Assembly (NCBI GenBank): GCA_003141095.1
Contig: PLKM01000015.1
Span: 22,931 to 86,930 of the forward strand
Length of the DNA stretch: 64,000 nt
Origin: Acidimicrobiaceae bacterium
GTDB lineage: Bacteria; Actinomycetota; Acidimicrobiia; Acidimicrobiales; RAAP-2
Direction of reading: 5' to 3'
The position numbers and the translations under genes are program-made. Under the pieces are notes generated by a model, which worked only from the letters and a program-made list of their open reading frames with translations, did not search any database and was not told the origin of the DNA. Of the stretch, positions 49,630 through 58,227 are shown one piece after another. The stretch's first letter is position 1; each line of letters opens with the position of its first letter.

Positions 49630-51560
49630 GGCAGCACGATCTCGAAACCAAATTCGAAGTTGTCGAGACACTCCATGAACTCTTCGAGGAGTGCCACTTC
49701 GCCGGTGGCGTGAAAGTGTTCGCCGGCCATCAGTTCTTCCCAGCCGCTTGATCCGGACGCGAATGCGGAGAACGAATCGATGGTCGTCACAATCTCCACC
49801 GTTGCATGGGCGCTCCTCGAACCGTGACGAGCGTGAATGACACCGTGACGGGCGCCGAAAGTCCACAGATCGTCATCGCGATCGCTGATCACCACGTTCA
49901 CGTCGAGGTTCAAGTGCGCTGCGCGCGGACCGTTCAGTCGAACGCCCAGCAGGTCAATGAGCAGATCAGCCGTCATTGACTTCACGAGGCCCGGACCCAA
50001 GGCGTTGCCGCGCAGGCCCTTCAGCGTCGTGCCGGCGGAGCGCAGTTCCAGGGCGCCGGTCAGGTAGAAGTCGCGCCAAGGTCCCGACTCACTCTGGTAG
50101 CCCAGCTGCTCCAGGGCGTCGGCTTGAAACAAGCGCGCCCCTTCATTCTCGGGTTCGGCGAACACCACGTGATTCACGACTTCGACGACCCACCGATAGT
50201 CGCCGGCGTCAAAATACTTCTGCGCCTTCTGAAGGACCGCCGCGGCGCCACCCATGAATTCGACGTAGCGCCTCGCCGCCTCGACGGGAGGGTGGGGCCA
50301 GAGGTGGGCCGGGTTGGCATCAAACCAACCGAGATAGCGCTGATAGACCGCTTTCGAATTATGCGAGACGGTGCCGTAGTAACCGTGGTTGAAGAACTCA
50401 TCCTCGAGACCATCGGGAAGTTCCAATTGCTCGGCGATCTCGTTCGCGGTGAAACCAAGATTGGCGAGGCGCAGCGTCTGGTCGTGCACGTAGCGATACG
50501 CGTCGCGCTGGCTCGCGAGGAACCTGGTGATCGCTTCGCCGCCCCAGCGGGGCCAGTGGTGGCTCGCGAAGAGCACGTCCGCATCGGGACCGTAGAGCGC
50601 CAATGATTCGTCAATGTACTTGCTCCAGAGCAACGAATCTCGGACCTGGGCACCGCGCAGGGTGTAGACGTTGTGCTGGTTCGACGTGCAGTTCTCGGCC
50701 ATGCAGAGAGCTCGCATCTCGGGAAAGAAGATGTTCATCTCCGCCGGTGCCTCAGTGCCGGGCGTGATCTGGAACACCATGCGAACGCCGTCTATGACCA
50801 ACTCGGTGCCGGTCGATTCAATCTCCAACGTCGGGGCCGCCAACCCGACCGTGGGAAGAGCGGGCAGACCTTTGCCCAGGCCGGTATCGACGTGGCCCTG
50901 CGCATCATGCGGAAGAAGGGCTCCGTACATGTACATGGCACGTCGAAGCATCACCGTGCCCGCCAGCACGTTCTCGCTGATCGCCGCCTCTAGAAATCCG
51001 GCGGGGGCAATCAGCTCGACTCGGCCCGACGCGATGTCGTCCTCGCTGAGCACGCCATGGATGCCACCGAAATGGTCGGTGTGGCTGTGCGTGTAGATAA
51101 CCGCTTGCACGGGGCGAGGGCCCGCGTGCCCGTCAACCAACGCCAACGCCGCGCGGGCGGTCTCTTCGGCGGTGAGCGGATCAATAACGATCCAGCCGGA
51201 GTCACCGGCGACGAACGTGACATTTGAGATATCCATGCCGCGGACCTGATAGATCGATGGCGCCACTTCGAAGAGGCCGGCGATGTTGTTGAGCCGTCCC
51301 TGGCGCCACAAGCTCGGATTCACCGTCGTCGGCGGACTCTCAATCAGGGCAGCGTCGTCGAGGAATTTGTAACTGTCGAGGTCCCACACGGCGTGGCCGA
51401 AACGCCCCAGAACTTGGCGTGGAAAGCCCGGGGCGATACGACCACGCTCGGCGAGGTCGAAATCCTCATTGCCGCCCGACGCAATCCCTCGGCGCACGGT
51501 GGCCTGGTGAGCCTCTGTCGCCGCACTCGCTGGCTTGCGATCTGGTGTCAGCTCGGCCAC
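49626..51560 (-). CDS. Alkyl/aryl-sulfatase (SdsA1-like, metallo-beta-lactamase fold)
   Basis: The 644-residue enzyme has an MBL domain with THSHTDHFGGIHG as the zinc motif, MAENCTSNQHNVYTLRG and ASHHWPRWGG; a central dimerisation domain (GYYGTVSHNSKAVYQRYLGWFD, at about residues 395-416, and PPVEAARRYVEFMGG) and a C-terminal SCP2-like domain. This is the layout of SdsA1, which removes sulfate from alkyl sulfates such as SDS. I start at GTG 51560, which has GAGGAGG seven bases ahead, not at the earlier TTG. No signal peptide is visible in this start. Confidence 0.88.
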   Translation of the reverse strand: MAELTPDRKPASAATEAHQATVRRGIASGGNEDFDLAERGRIAPGFPRQVLGRFGHAVWDLDSYKFLDDAALIESPPTTVNPSLWRQGRLNNIAGLFEVAPSIYQVRGMDISNVTFVAGDSGWIVIDPLTAEETARAALALVDGHAGPRPVQAVIYTHSHTDHFGGIHGVLSEDDIASGRVELIAPAGFLEAAISENVLAGTVMLRRAMYMYGALLPHDAQGHVDTGLGKGLPALPTVGLAAPTLEIESTGTELVIDGVRMVFQITPGTEAPAEMNIFFPEMRALCMAENCTSNQHNVYTLRGAQVRDSLLWSKYIDESLALYGPDADVLFASHHWPRWGGEAITRFLASQRDAYRYVHDQTLRLANLGFTANEIAEQLELPDGLEDEFFNHGYYGTVSHNSKAVYQRYLGWFDANPAHLWPHPPVEAARRYVEFMGGAAAVLQKAQKYFDAGDYRWVVEVVNHVVFAEPENEGARLFQADALEQLGYQSESGPWRDFYLTGALELRSAGTTLKGLRGNALGPGLVKSMTADLLIDLLGVRLNGPRAAHLNLDVNVVISDRDDDLWTFGARHGVIHARHGSRSAHATVEIVTTIDSFSAFASGSSGWEELMAGEHFHATGEVALLEEFMECLDNFEFGFEIVLP

Positions 51561-51668
51561 GGCCGTACCTCCTCGTTGCACCCGTCCTGGTGAAAGCAAC
51601 TCTAACCATCACCGCAAATTGCCCTGGCCCGGATCGGCCGCGTTGCCGCAATCGCAGGCCCGACTCGT

Positions 51669-51690
51669 CAAAGGTAAAGCGAAGGTGAAA
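51669..51690 (-). promoter_or_regulatory. PHO-box-like 11-base direct repeat upstream of the phosphate transporter
   Basis: On the plus strand CAAAGGTAAAG (51669-51679) is followed at once by CGAAGGTGAAA (51680-51690). Read on the minus strand the units are TTTCACCTTCG and CTTTACCTTTG, which match the actinobacterial PHO-box core GTTCACC at six and five of seven positions with the right 11-base period. It lies 73 bases before the Pit gene and 109 bases before the sulfatase start. Binding of PhoP is inferred. Confidence 0.5.
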
Positions 51691-51762
51691 TTTGCAATAA
51701 AAGTAGGCCAAATAAGCGAGGTTTTCGAAGAGAGCCTTCGTTTTGCTTGCTAAAAGTGAGAC

Positions 51763-52923
51763 GTGCATAACTCTTTTGTTTTGGCCTTTGTAGTGCTGAT
51801 TGCAATTGGATTCGACTTCACCAACGGCTTTCACGACACGGCGAATGCAGTGGCCCCGACCGTGGCGACCGGCGCGTTGAAGCCTCGAACCGCAGTGCTC
51901 TTGAGCAGCTCGCTCAACCTCGTTGGAGCTTTTCTATCGCTGAAGGTCGCCGCCACCATCGCCAGTGGTATCGTCAGCCAAACCGACATCATTCTGCCTG
52001 TGGTCTTTGGCGGACTCATCGGGGCCATTGCGTGGAACGTCACGACGTGGTATTTCGGGATCCCTTCCTCGTCCAGTCACGCGCTCATCGGCGGGGTCAT
52101 CGGAGCGATGATGGCCCACGCCGGAGGCCGTGCCGTGCTCTGGAGCGGCATCGTTGGAAAAGTTCTGGCCCCCGCAGTCGCGGCACCGATCATTGCCTTG
52201 GTCATCGCCGCCATCGCCACGACCCTGGCGCGCAGACTCACCAGTAACACCGACAACGACACCAAATCCCTCGGCATGCGCGTTGGCCAGATCGGTTCCA
52301 CGTCATTGCTCTCGATTGCGCACGGCACCAACGACGCGCAAAAAACCATGGGCGTCATCACGCTGGCGCTCATCGCCAATGGCACGCTCGACGCGAACAG
52401 CGCGACGCCCAAGTGGGTGGTGGTCGTGTGTGGGCTTTCAATCGCCGCCGGGACACTCATTGGCGGGTGGCGCATTATCCGCACTATGGGACAAGGCTTC
52501 ACCAAGCTCAGCCCCACCCAAGGTTTTGCCGCCCAGATGACCTCGTCGGTGGTCATCCTTTCATCGAGCCACTTTGGAATGCCCCTCTCTACCACCCACG
52601 TCGCGACCGGTTCGATTCTGGGCTCGGGCGTGGGCACCAAGAAGCGCTCGGTACGCTGGTCGCTCGCGGGAGAGGTCGCCTTGGCGTGGCTCATCACCCT
52701 GCCCGCAGCGGCCATCTGTGGTGCCTTGGCGTTCTACGGTCAGCGACTCTTTGGCACATCGGTGGGCGTGGTGGTGATGTCGGCGCTGCTGGCGGCCTAC
52801 TGCACGGTCATCTTCGCTCTTTCGCGTAAGGACAAGATCACCGCCGACAACGTCAACGACCGTTGGGGCGAGCACGGTGAGGCGTTCGAGAAGCCCGCCG
52901 AGACCGTTAGCACCGGAGTATGA
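51763..52923 (+). CDS. pit: Inorganic phosphate transporter, PiT family
   Basis: The 386-residue protein has about ten membrane helices and both PiT signatures: IGFDFTNGFHDTANAVAP in the N-terminal half and SIAHGTNDAQKTMGV in the second. GIPSSSSHALIGGVIGA and LPLSTTHVATGSILGSG are the paired re-entrant loops. PiT carriers import metal-phosphate with protons. A small membrane protein starts 4 bases after the stop. The GTG at 51763 is the start. An upstream direct repeat looks like a PHO box. Confidence 0.9.
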   Translation: MHNSFVLAFVVLIAIGFDFTNGFHDTANAVAPTVATGALKPRTAVLLSSSLNLVGAFLSLKVAATIASGIVSQTDIILPVVFGGLIGAIAWNVTTWYFGIPSSSSHALIGGVIGAMMAHAGGRAVLWSGIVGKVLAPAVAAPIIALVIAAIATTLARRLTSNTDNDTKSLGMRVGQIGSTSLLSIAHGTNDAQKTMGVITLALIANGTLDANSATPKWVVVVCGLSIAAGTLIGGWRIIRTMGQGFTKLSPTQGFAAQMTSSVVILSSSHFGMPLSTTHVATGSILGSGVGTKKRSVRWSLAGEVALAWLITLPAAAICGALAFYGQRLFGTSVGVVVMSALLAAYCTVIFALSRKDKITADNVNDRWGEHGEAFEKPAETVSTGV

Positions 52924-52927
52924 GGCC

Positions 52928-53176
52928 ATGACCGCCCCCACCCCCGCGACCCCACTCATTGATTGGCACACGCTCGGTCAGGTTCTCTTCACGAGCGTCG
53001 TTTTGGGCATAGGTCTCGTCGTGATCTTCTCCGTCGGCGTCTACTCACTCTCGGTCTTTCGTCGCCCCGGGGCGACGATGGTGTCGCGCAGCACCAACGC
53101 AGCGCTGCTCTCGCTCATAACTCTGATCATCCTCGCGACGGGCGTCTGGGGCTTCTACATAATCATCCACAAATAG
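52928..53176 (+). CDS. Small two-helix membrane protein coupled to Pit
   Basis: The 82-residue product has two hydrophobic helices (about 18-40 and 60-79) with a basic loop (SVFRRPGATMVSRST) between. It starts 4 bases after the Pit stop, so the two are cotranscribed. I do not recognise a family; it could stabilise or regulate the transporter. The ATG at 52928 is preferred over a longer opening that runs into pit. Confidence 0.75.
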   Translation: MTAPTPATPLIDWHTLGQVLFTSVVLGIGLVVIFSVGVYSLSVFRRPGATMVSRSTNAALLSLITLIILATGVWGFYIIIHK

Positions 53177-53242
53177 CCGAGCACCGAGGCGGGCGTTGGG
53201 ACAAACCCGACTGCCCGGGCCACCGAGGTCTAAGTTTCCACT

Positions 53243-54424
53243 ATGACGAAGAGAGAGGTCCGCTTTCCTCGTGAGTTCTCATGGGGAACATCAACGTCGG
53301 CCTACCAAATCGAAGGGGGCGGCACCAACACCGACTGGTGGCGTTTCGAGCGCACCGGGGATACTCCGGCCGTCGAACCGTGCGCCAACGCGTGCGACTC
53401 GTGGCACCGTTACGAGGAGGACCTCGACCTGCTCGTCAAGTTCGGCCTCAACGCGTTTCGACTCTCGGTCGAGTGGGCTCGGATAGAACCCGAACGCGAT
53501 GTCATCTCCACTGAAGCGCTCGACCACTACCGCCAAGTGCTTCAAGCGTGTCACGCCCGATCGATCCTTCCGGTCGTCACGCTTCATCACTTCACGCTGC
53601 CGCTGTGGGTGGCCGACGCCGGCGGGTTCGAGAGTCCCGAAATTTCGACGTGGCTGGCCAACTACGCCCGCGTCGTTGGCGAAGCTCTCGGCGAGTACAT
53701 CGGAGTGGCGTGCACCATCAACGAGCCGAACATCGTGGCGATCATGGGATACCTCGTCGGAGTGTTCCCACCTCGGGCGAGCAGTTGGGAACGGTTCGTC
53801 GCGGTCAACAAGACCATGCGCGCGTCGCACATTGCGATGCGCGACGCCCTGCGCGAGGGGCCCGGAACATTTCCCATCGGACTTCCACTCTCGATGCAAG
53901 AGTACGAAGCCGTCGACGGCGGCGAGGAGCAACTCGAGTCGCTGCGCCACGAAATGGAAGACGAGTACTTGAATGCCGTGAAGGACGACGACTACCTCGG
54001 GGTGCAGTGCTACACCAAGATGCTCATTGGCCCAAACGGCCTCGTCACGAACCCGCAAGACGAGCTCACGGAGATGGGCTACCTCTTCTGGCCCCAGTGC
54101 GTCGAGTACACGGTTCGCCGCGCGGCGCAGATTACTGGGCTTCCGATCATCGTGACCGAAAACGGCATCGGCACGAACGACGACGACCAACGCATCCGTT
54201 ACCTCGCCGGCGCTCTGCAGGGGCTCAGCAACGTCATCCGCGACGGCGTTGACGTGCGTGGCTACTTCCAGTGGTCGTTGCTCGACAACTTCGAATGGAT
54301 CCTGGGCTACGCGCCCAAGTTCGGCATCGTCGCGGTGGACCGATCAAGCTTCGCGCGGACGCCCAAGCCGTCGGCGCAGTGGTACGCGAACGCAACGAAG
54401 GGCTTTCCCGAGAGCGTCCTCTGA
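53243..54424 (+). CDS. GH1-family beta-glycosidase
   Basis: The 393-residue enzyme has FPREFSWGTSTSAYQIEG and the family catalytic residues: acid/base in CTINEPNIV and nucleophile in VTENGIGTNDD. GYFQWSLLDNFEW and GIVAVD close the barrel. Typical GH1 enzymes have about 440-470 residues; this one is shorter in the middle, where loops shape the aglycone site. It likely hydrolyses beta-glucosides or galactosides in the cytoplasm; no signal peptide is seen. It follows the pit unit after 66 bases. Confidence 0.89.
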   Translation: MTKREVRFPREFSWGTSTSAYQIEGGGTNTDWWRFERTGDTPAVEPCANACDSWHRYEEDLDLLVKFGLNAFRLSVEWARIEPERDVISTEALDHYRQVLQACHARSILPVVTLHHFTLPLWVADAGGFESPEISTWLANYARVVGEALGEYIGVACTINEPNIVAIMGYLVGVFPPRASSWERFVAVNKTMRASHIAMRDALREGPGTFPIGLPLSMQEYEAVDGGEEQLESLRHEMEDEYLNAVKDDDYLGVQCYTKMLIGPNGLVTNPQDELTEMGYLFWPQCVEYTVRRAAQITGLPIIVTENGIGTNDDDQRIRYLAGALQGLSNVIRDGVDVRGYFQWSLLDNFEWILGYAPKFGIVAVDRSSFARTPKPSAQWYANATKGFPESVL

Positions 54425-54562
54425 AAGCTCGCGCCAGGGCCGCATCAGCCGGTCGACACCCTGTTGAAGATTGGACTCGGCGACGAGATTGCAGTAAGTG
54501 AAGAGGACTTTCAGCGGATCTCCGACGCCTTCTTCACCGATCTGCAAGGAAAGTTCACTTGA
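54425..54562 (+). pseudogene. Orphan C-terminal coding remnant after the GH1 gene
   Basis: Directly after the GH1 stop, and in its frame, 45 further codons run to a TGA at 54560-54562. The last 35 or so read like a natural protein end (V-D-T-L-L-K-I-G-L-G-D-E-I, then S-E-E-D-F-Q-R-I-S-D-A-F-F). No start codon or ribosome site precedes it, and nothing of the rest of such a gene is present. I take it as the tail of a decayed gene, family not recognised. Confidence 0.4.
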
Positions 54563-54593
54563 TGCCGGTCGGGGTCTGAAGTACTTTTGGCCA

Positions 54594-54974
54594 ATGACCC
54601 TGCCTCAACTTCACATCACCGCGCTTGACTGTCCAGATCCCTTGGCCCTCGCGGACTTTTACTCCAGACTCACTGGACTGGAAGTCGAGCCCCTCGGAGA
54701 TCTTCTGCCACAGGACGTCACGTGGATTGAGCTGGTGAACGACGGAAAGCCAACGCTCGGCTTTCAGAAAATTGACTCGTTCGTGGCGCCGACGTGGCCT
54801 GACGGCGCCCGACCCCAACAGTTGCATTTGGATTTCGACGTCGACGATCTCGACCGTGGCGAGCAACACGTGCTTTCTCTCGGCGCCACGAAGGCCGACT
54901 TCCAGCCCGGCGACACATTCCGGGTCTATCTCGATCCCGTAGGGCACCCTTTCTGCCTCGTACTTCGCACGTAG
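54594..54974 (+). CDS. VOC-family (glyoxalase-like) protein
   Basis: The 126-residue protein has the VOC fold: LHITALDCPDPLALADFYSRLTG (positions 5-27) and HLDFDVDDLDRGEQHVLSLGA, with VYLDPVGHPFCLVL at the end, a form that is common in actinobacterial 'VOC family' proteins. The metal-site pattern (His early, His in LHLDF, Glu late) is only partly present. I start at the ATG at 54594, as the longer opening covers the remnant upstream. The substrate is unknown. Confidence 0.82.
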   Translation: MTLPQLHITALDCPDPLALADFYSRLTGLEVEPLGDLLPQDVTWIELVNDGKPTLGFQKIDSFVAPTWPDGARPQQLHLDFDVDDLDRGEQHVLSLGATKADFQPGDTFRVYLDPVGHPFCLVLRT

Positions 54975-55036
54975 TCGTACCGCGGCGCCGCGAGCGAGCG
55001 ACCCGTAGTTCGCCGCCGGAGTTCGGTCTCCTGAGC

Positions 55037-55873
55037 TCAGCTCAGGCTAAGCAGTGCGATACCTACCACGACCAGAGCAGCCGGCAGCACTATCCGGCGT
55101 ACTTTGCCTTCGTGGAAGATCACCACCCCGATAAGCGCCGCCCACAGCACACCGGTCTCGCGCAGGGCGCTCACCGCGCCCAGGGGGGCTCGGAGTTGGG
55201 CCCAAAGAATGACGAGGTAGCCCACCATCGAAAGGACCCCGCCGCTCATACCAATCGCGGCCTTGCGAGTTCCCGGCCACCAACCGCGGTCTTGACGAGC
55301 GACCACGCCAACGAGCCACACGCTTGACTCAAGCGCAAACAGCGTCAATCCGTAACGAAAGGCGTTGTGGCTCACTCGAACGCCGAGTCCGTCGACCACG
55401 GTGTAAACGGCGATCGCGACGCCGGTGGCGAGAGCCCAATAGACCCCGCGAAGTTGACCAACCCCTCCCCCGCGTCGCGCCGCCAGGCTGACGATACCCA
55501 CGACGATGCCAATGATGCCGAGCAGTCCACGCGCGCTGATGTGCTCGTTCGCAAATATCAGTCCGCCCATCGAAACGAGCAGGGGCGCGACACCTCGGGC
55601 AATGGGATAGGACCGGGAGAACTCCGTTCGACTGTACGCCCCCATGAGGAAGAGCTCGTAACCCACGTGGCACACCACCGAGAAGAGCAGATAGAGCAGC
55701 GCAGCGGATTTTGGCAGACCTACGAAGGGCCATGCAATCCAGCAAACGATCGCCACGCCGAGGTTGAGTAGGGCAAAGCTCGCGAACTGATCGTGCAGGC
55801 TCTTCGCCATGGCGTTCCACACCGCGTGGATCATCCCCGCGCCCAAGACCATCAAGACGACCGTTGTGCTCAC
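55037..55873 (-). CDS. EamA/DMT-superfamily transporter
   Basis: The 278-residue protein has ten hydrophobic helices in two EamA repeats. The first repeat ends with ISARGLLGIIGIVVG and the second with GKVRRIVLPAALVVVGIAL. The loop TEFSRSYPIARGVAP is typical for the group. DMT proteins export amino acids, sugars or metabolites; nothing near it suggests which. It is convergent with the VOC gene. Confidence 0.87.
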   Translation of the reverse strand: MSTTVVLMVLGAGMIHAVWNAMAKSLHDQFASFALLNLGVAIVCWIAWPFVGLPKSAALLYLLFSVVCHVGYELFLMGAYSRTEFSRSYPIARGVAPLLVSMGGLIFANEHISARGLLGIIGIVVGIVSLAARRGGGVGQLRGVYWALATGVAIAVYTVVDGLGVRVSHNAFRYGLTLFALESSVWLVGVVARQDRGWWPGTRKAAIGMSGGVLSMVGYLVILWAQLRAPLGAVSALRETGVLWAALIGVVIFHEGKVRRIVLPAALVVVGIALLSLS

Positions 55874-56032
55874 GAAAACGCCACCGGTTCGTGGGACGGT
55901 GGCGACGCGATCAGCACGCCGACCATCCTACGAGTTGGGTTATTTTGCCTATTTTGCAACGCTCGAAGAGACATCGCTACAACGGATAGACTTACAATTC
56001 GCGTCTCGAGGTCTCCACTTCGAGAACACCGA

Positions 56033-56106
56033 GGACCTGTGGTGCAGCTCGGAGTGCACGCCGCCCTGTCAAGGCGGAGGTCGCGGGTTCAAATCCCGTC
56101 AGGTCC
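56033..56106 (+). tRNA. tRNA-Asp (anticodon GTC)
   Basis: A full cloverleaf can be drawn: acceptor GGACCTG/CAGGTCC, anticodon stem CCGCC/GGCGG (56060-56064 and 56072-56076) with loop CTGTCAA and anticodon GTC at 56067-56069, T-loop TTCAAAT. The discriminator is G (56106) and CCA is not encoded. It lies 28 bases before tRNA-Phe, with a small GAAA-capped hairpin between them. Confidence 0.95.
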
Positions 56107-56134
56107 GCTCGACACCCGAAAGGGTGAAGAGGTT

Positions 56135-56210
56135 AGGTCGAGTAGCTCAGTTGGTAGAGCGCGCGCCTGAAAAGCGTGAGGTCACCGGATCGACGCCGGT
56201 CTCGACCACC
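56135..56210 (+). tRNA. tRNA-Phe (anticodon GAA)
   Basis: The cloverleaf has acceptor GGTCGAG/CTCGACC, D-arm GCTC/GAGC, anticodon stem CGCGC/GCGTG with loop CTGAAAA (GAA at 56168-56170) and T-stem ACCGG/CCGGT. CCA is encoded at 56208-56210. The T-loop reads ATCGACG, so the nearly universal T54 is an A (56188). The upstream tRNA-Asp probably shares the transcript. Confidence 0.93.
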
Positions 56211-56608
56211 AATCTGGTCGTCTCTTGGAATCTCTTTTCCTCGAGACGGCCATGTTTATTCTCGAGGTGTGCCGAGCGACTGCACGCGTACGCGGTGGTG
56301 ATGGAGACTCGCGGTGGGCCGCCACTGACCCACGAGCACCAAGTTTCGTCGCAACCCTCGCAGAGCAATCTCGTGTTCGCTAACCTTGCGGCTCACGAGT
56401 CCGAGGGGCTCGATTCGAGCAACGATATTCGAGTCATAGCAGCGCTCGACCAAATAGGCGCTCACGAGATTTCGATGTCTTCGCGATGTAGTGGCCGACC
56501 GATAAAAATACCGCTCGACGATGTCGTTGTCCACCTGGGCCATTGGCGAAAGCTACTGGCGAGGTGTGACGCCAGACTCGTGACACAATACGCGGGGGGT
56601 CTGAGACC
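56211..56608. other. Region between tRNA-Phe and the serine hydrolase gene
   Basis: No gene is convincing here. CCTCGAG (56239-56245) and CTCGAGG (56261-56267) form a 7-bp inverted repeat about 30 bases after tRNA-Phe and could be its terminator. The remainder has several alternative short frames on both strands but no start/ribosome-site pair with a protein-like sequence. Confidence 0.45.
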
Positions 56609-57676
56609 ATGAGTGAACTGCCAAAGGTGACGCCGAACTTCGCCGAGCAGCCGGCGGAGGTGGCCTGGCCTACCGACGAGTGGCCGCGTGGCGCGTGCGA
56701 CCACCAGGCGCATCTCGAGACGATCGTCGATGAGGCCTTCAGCCTTGACGAACTCTCGATCACCAACGCCGTCGTGATCGTCCAGGGCGGCCGGGTACTC
56801 GTCGAGCGCTACGGCGGCGTGCAAGAGTTCTTCGACCGTCCGGCGGTCGTCATTGCACCGGAGAGCCTGCTCCTCTCATGGTCCATGGCCAAGTCGATGC
56901 TGCACATGATCATCGGCGGACTGGTGGATCAAGGCGTTCTCTCGCCCGATGAGCGTGCTCGCGTTCCCGAGTGGAGCGCGCCGAATGATCCCCGGCACCA
57001 GATTCGCCTGCGCGACCTGCTCGCCATGCGTGACGGACTGGCATTCGTCGAGAACTACGAGGTTGGTGAAGTGAGCCACGTCATTGAGATGCTCTTCGGC
57101 GAAGGTCAGCAGGACATGGCGGCCTACACCGCGAATCTGCCGCTCGCCCACGAGCCGGGGACTTTCTTCAACTACTCGAGCGGCACCACGAACGTGCTCA
57201 GTCGAATCGTGGCTGACCGCGTTGGCTACGGTGACGCCTATCGCTCGCACCTGCGCAGCCATCTCTTTGACCCGCTCGGCATGAAGAGCGCCGAAGCGAC
57301 CTTTGACCCGACCGGGGTCTTTGTCGCGTCAAGCTACGTCCACGCGACGGCGCTCGACTTCGCCAAGTTCGGACTGCTGTATCTGCGCGGGGGTCGGTGG
57401 GAGAACCAGCGGCTCATCTCGGAGTCGTGGGCCTCGACCGCCCAGGTCCCTCTCAGTCAGGACGAGGACAGTGGCTCCTACTACTCGTGGCAGTGGTGGG
57501 TGACCGGAGACCGCTACGGAACCTACTGGGCCAACGGCTACGAAGGTCAGATGATCAGCATCGTGCCCGCGCTCGACGCGTTGATTCTTCGATTCGGTCA
57601 CACGCCCGAGGCGAACTACCCCGCACTCGACAAATGGCGCGGCCGGGTACTCGAGGTGCTCGCGAAAGAGCCCTAG
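56609..57676 (+). CDS. Class-C beta-lactamase-like serine hydrolase
   Basis: The 355-residue protein has the serine-lysine motif SMAKS (SxxK; nucleophile Ser), a Tyr in FNYSSGTTN (YxS/N) and HATALDFAKFGLLYLRGG with the late motif GHTPE near the end. It resembles 6-aminohexanoate-oligomer hydrolases and esterases of the beta-lactamase family. No signal peptide is seen, so it probably acts inside the cell on an ester or amide. Its TAG shares four bases with the stop of pyrE on the other strand. Confidence 0.86.
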   Translation: MSELPKVTPNFAEQPAEVAWPTDEWPRGACDHQAHLETIVDEAFSLDELSITNAVVIVQGGRVLVERYGGVQEFFDRPAVVIAPESLLLSWSMAKSMLHMIIGGLVDQGVLSPDERARVPEWSAPNDPRHQIRLRDLLAMRDGLAFVENYEVGEVSHVIEMLFGEGQQDMAAYTANLPLAHEPGTFFNYSSGTTNVLSRIVADRVGYGDAYRSHLRSHLFDPLGMKSAEATFDPTGVFVASSYVHATALDFAKFGLLYLRGGRWENQRLISESWASTAQVPLSQDEDSGSYYSWQWWVTGDRYGTYWANGYEGQMISIVPALDALILRFGHTPEANYPALDKWRGRVLEVLAKEP

Positions 57677-58227
57677 GCGCCTTCGTACGAAAAGCCCAGG
57701 TCCGGTGCGCTGAATAACGCATCAAACGCCCAACCCTCGTCGCCCGCCATCGCCGCGGCCGTTCCACCGCGGTCAACCACCGCGAGCAGCAAGACCACCT
57801 CGGCGCCGTAGTCACGCACGACCCGCGCCGCCTCGAGCAGGCTGGTTCCCCGGGTCACCGTGTCTTCGACGATGACCACGCGGTCGCCAGGGAGAAGCAC
57901 GCCCGCGATTCGCCCGCCCCCGCCATGGTCTTTCACTTCCTTTCGCACGCTGAAGGCGCGAAGCATGCGGCCCCTGGTCGCCGCCACAGCGGCGGTGATA
58001 AAAGCGGCACCGTCGGCGCCCATGGTGAGTCCGCCTATCGCGCACGCGTCCGATGGAAGCCTCTCCAGGAGCAAGCTCGCCACGTCAACCATCACTTCTG
58101 GCGCGCAGATCGTCTGCTTGGAGTCAATGAACCATGCCGACGAGCGACCAGACTTCAGCACGAAGTCGCCGCGACGCACCGAATGTTCGAGCAGGTGCTC
58201 GAGCACGCGGCTTCGAGCGTCGCTCAT
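57673..58227 (-). CDS. pyrE: Orotate phosphoribosyltransferase
   Basis: The 184-residue enzyme joins orotate to PRPP in pyrimidine synthesis. The PRPP loop is VVIVEDTVTRGTSL; FVLKSGRSSAWFIDSKQT is the N-terminal part and GGLTMGADGAAF the glycine-rich segment. Its ATG overlaps the purM stop, so it is the last gene of a purF-purM-pyrE unit. It is convergent with the serine hydrolase, sharing CTAG at 57673-57676. Confidence 0.92.
   Translation of the reverse strand: MSDARSRVLEHLLEHSVRRGDFVLKSGRSSAWFIDSKQTICAPEVMVDVASLLLERLPSDACAIGGLTMGADGAAFITAAVAATRGRMLRAFSVRKEVKDHGGGGRIAGVLLPGDRVVIVEDTVTRGTSLLEAARVVRDYGAEVVLLLAVVDRGGTAAAMAGDEGWAFDALFSAPDLGFSYEGA

Noticed and set aside
51718-51745. CGAAG/CTTCG hairpin followed by TTTT before pit as a terminator or attenuator
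   Set aside because: The stem is only 5 bp and lies in an AT-rich leader; too weak to call.
56147-56368. Minus-strand short open frame across tRNA-Phe
   Set aside because: It overlaps a complete tRNA gene and has no recognisable features.
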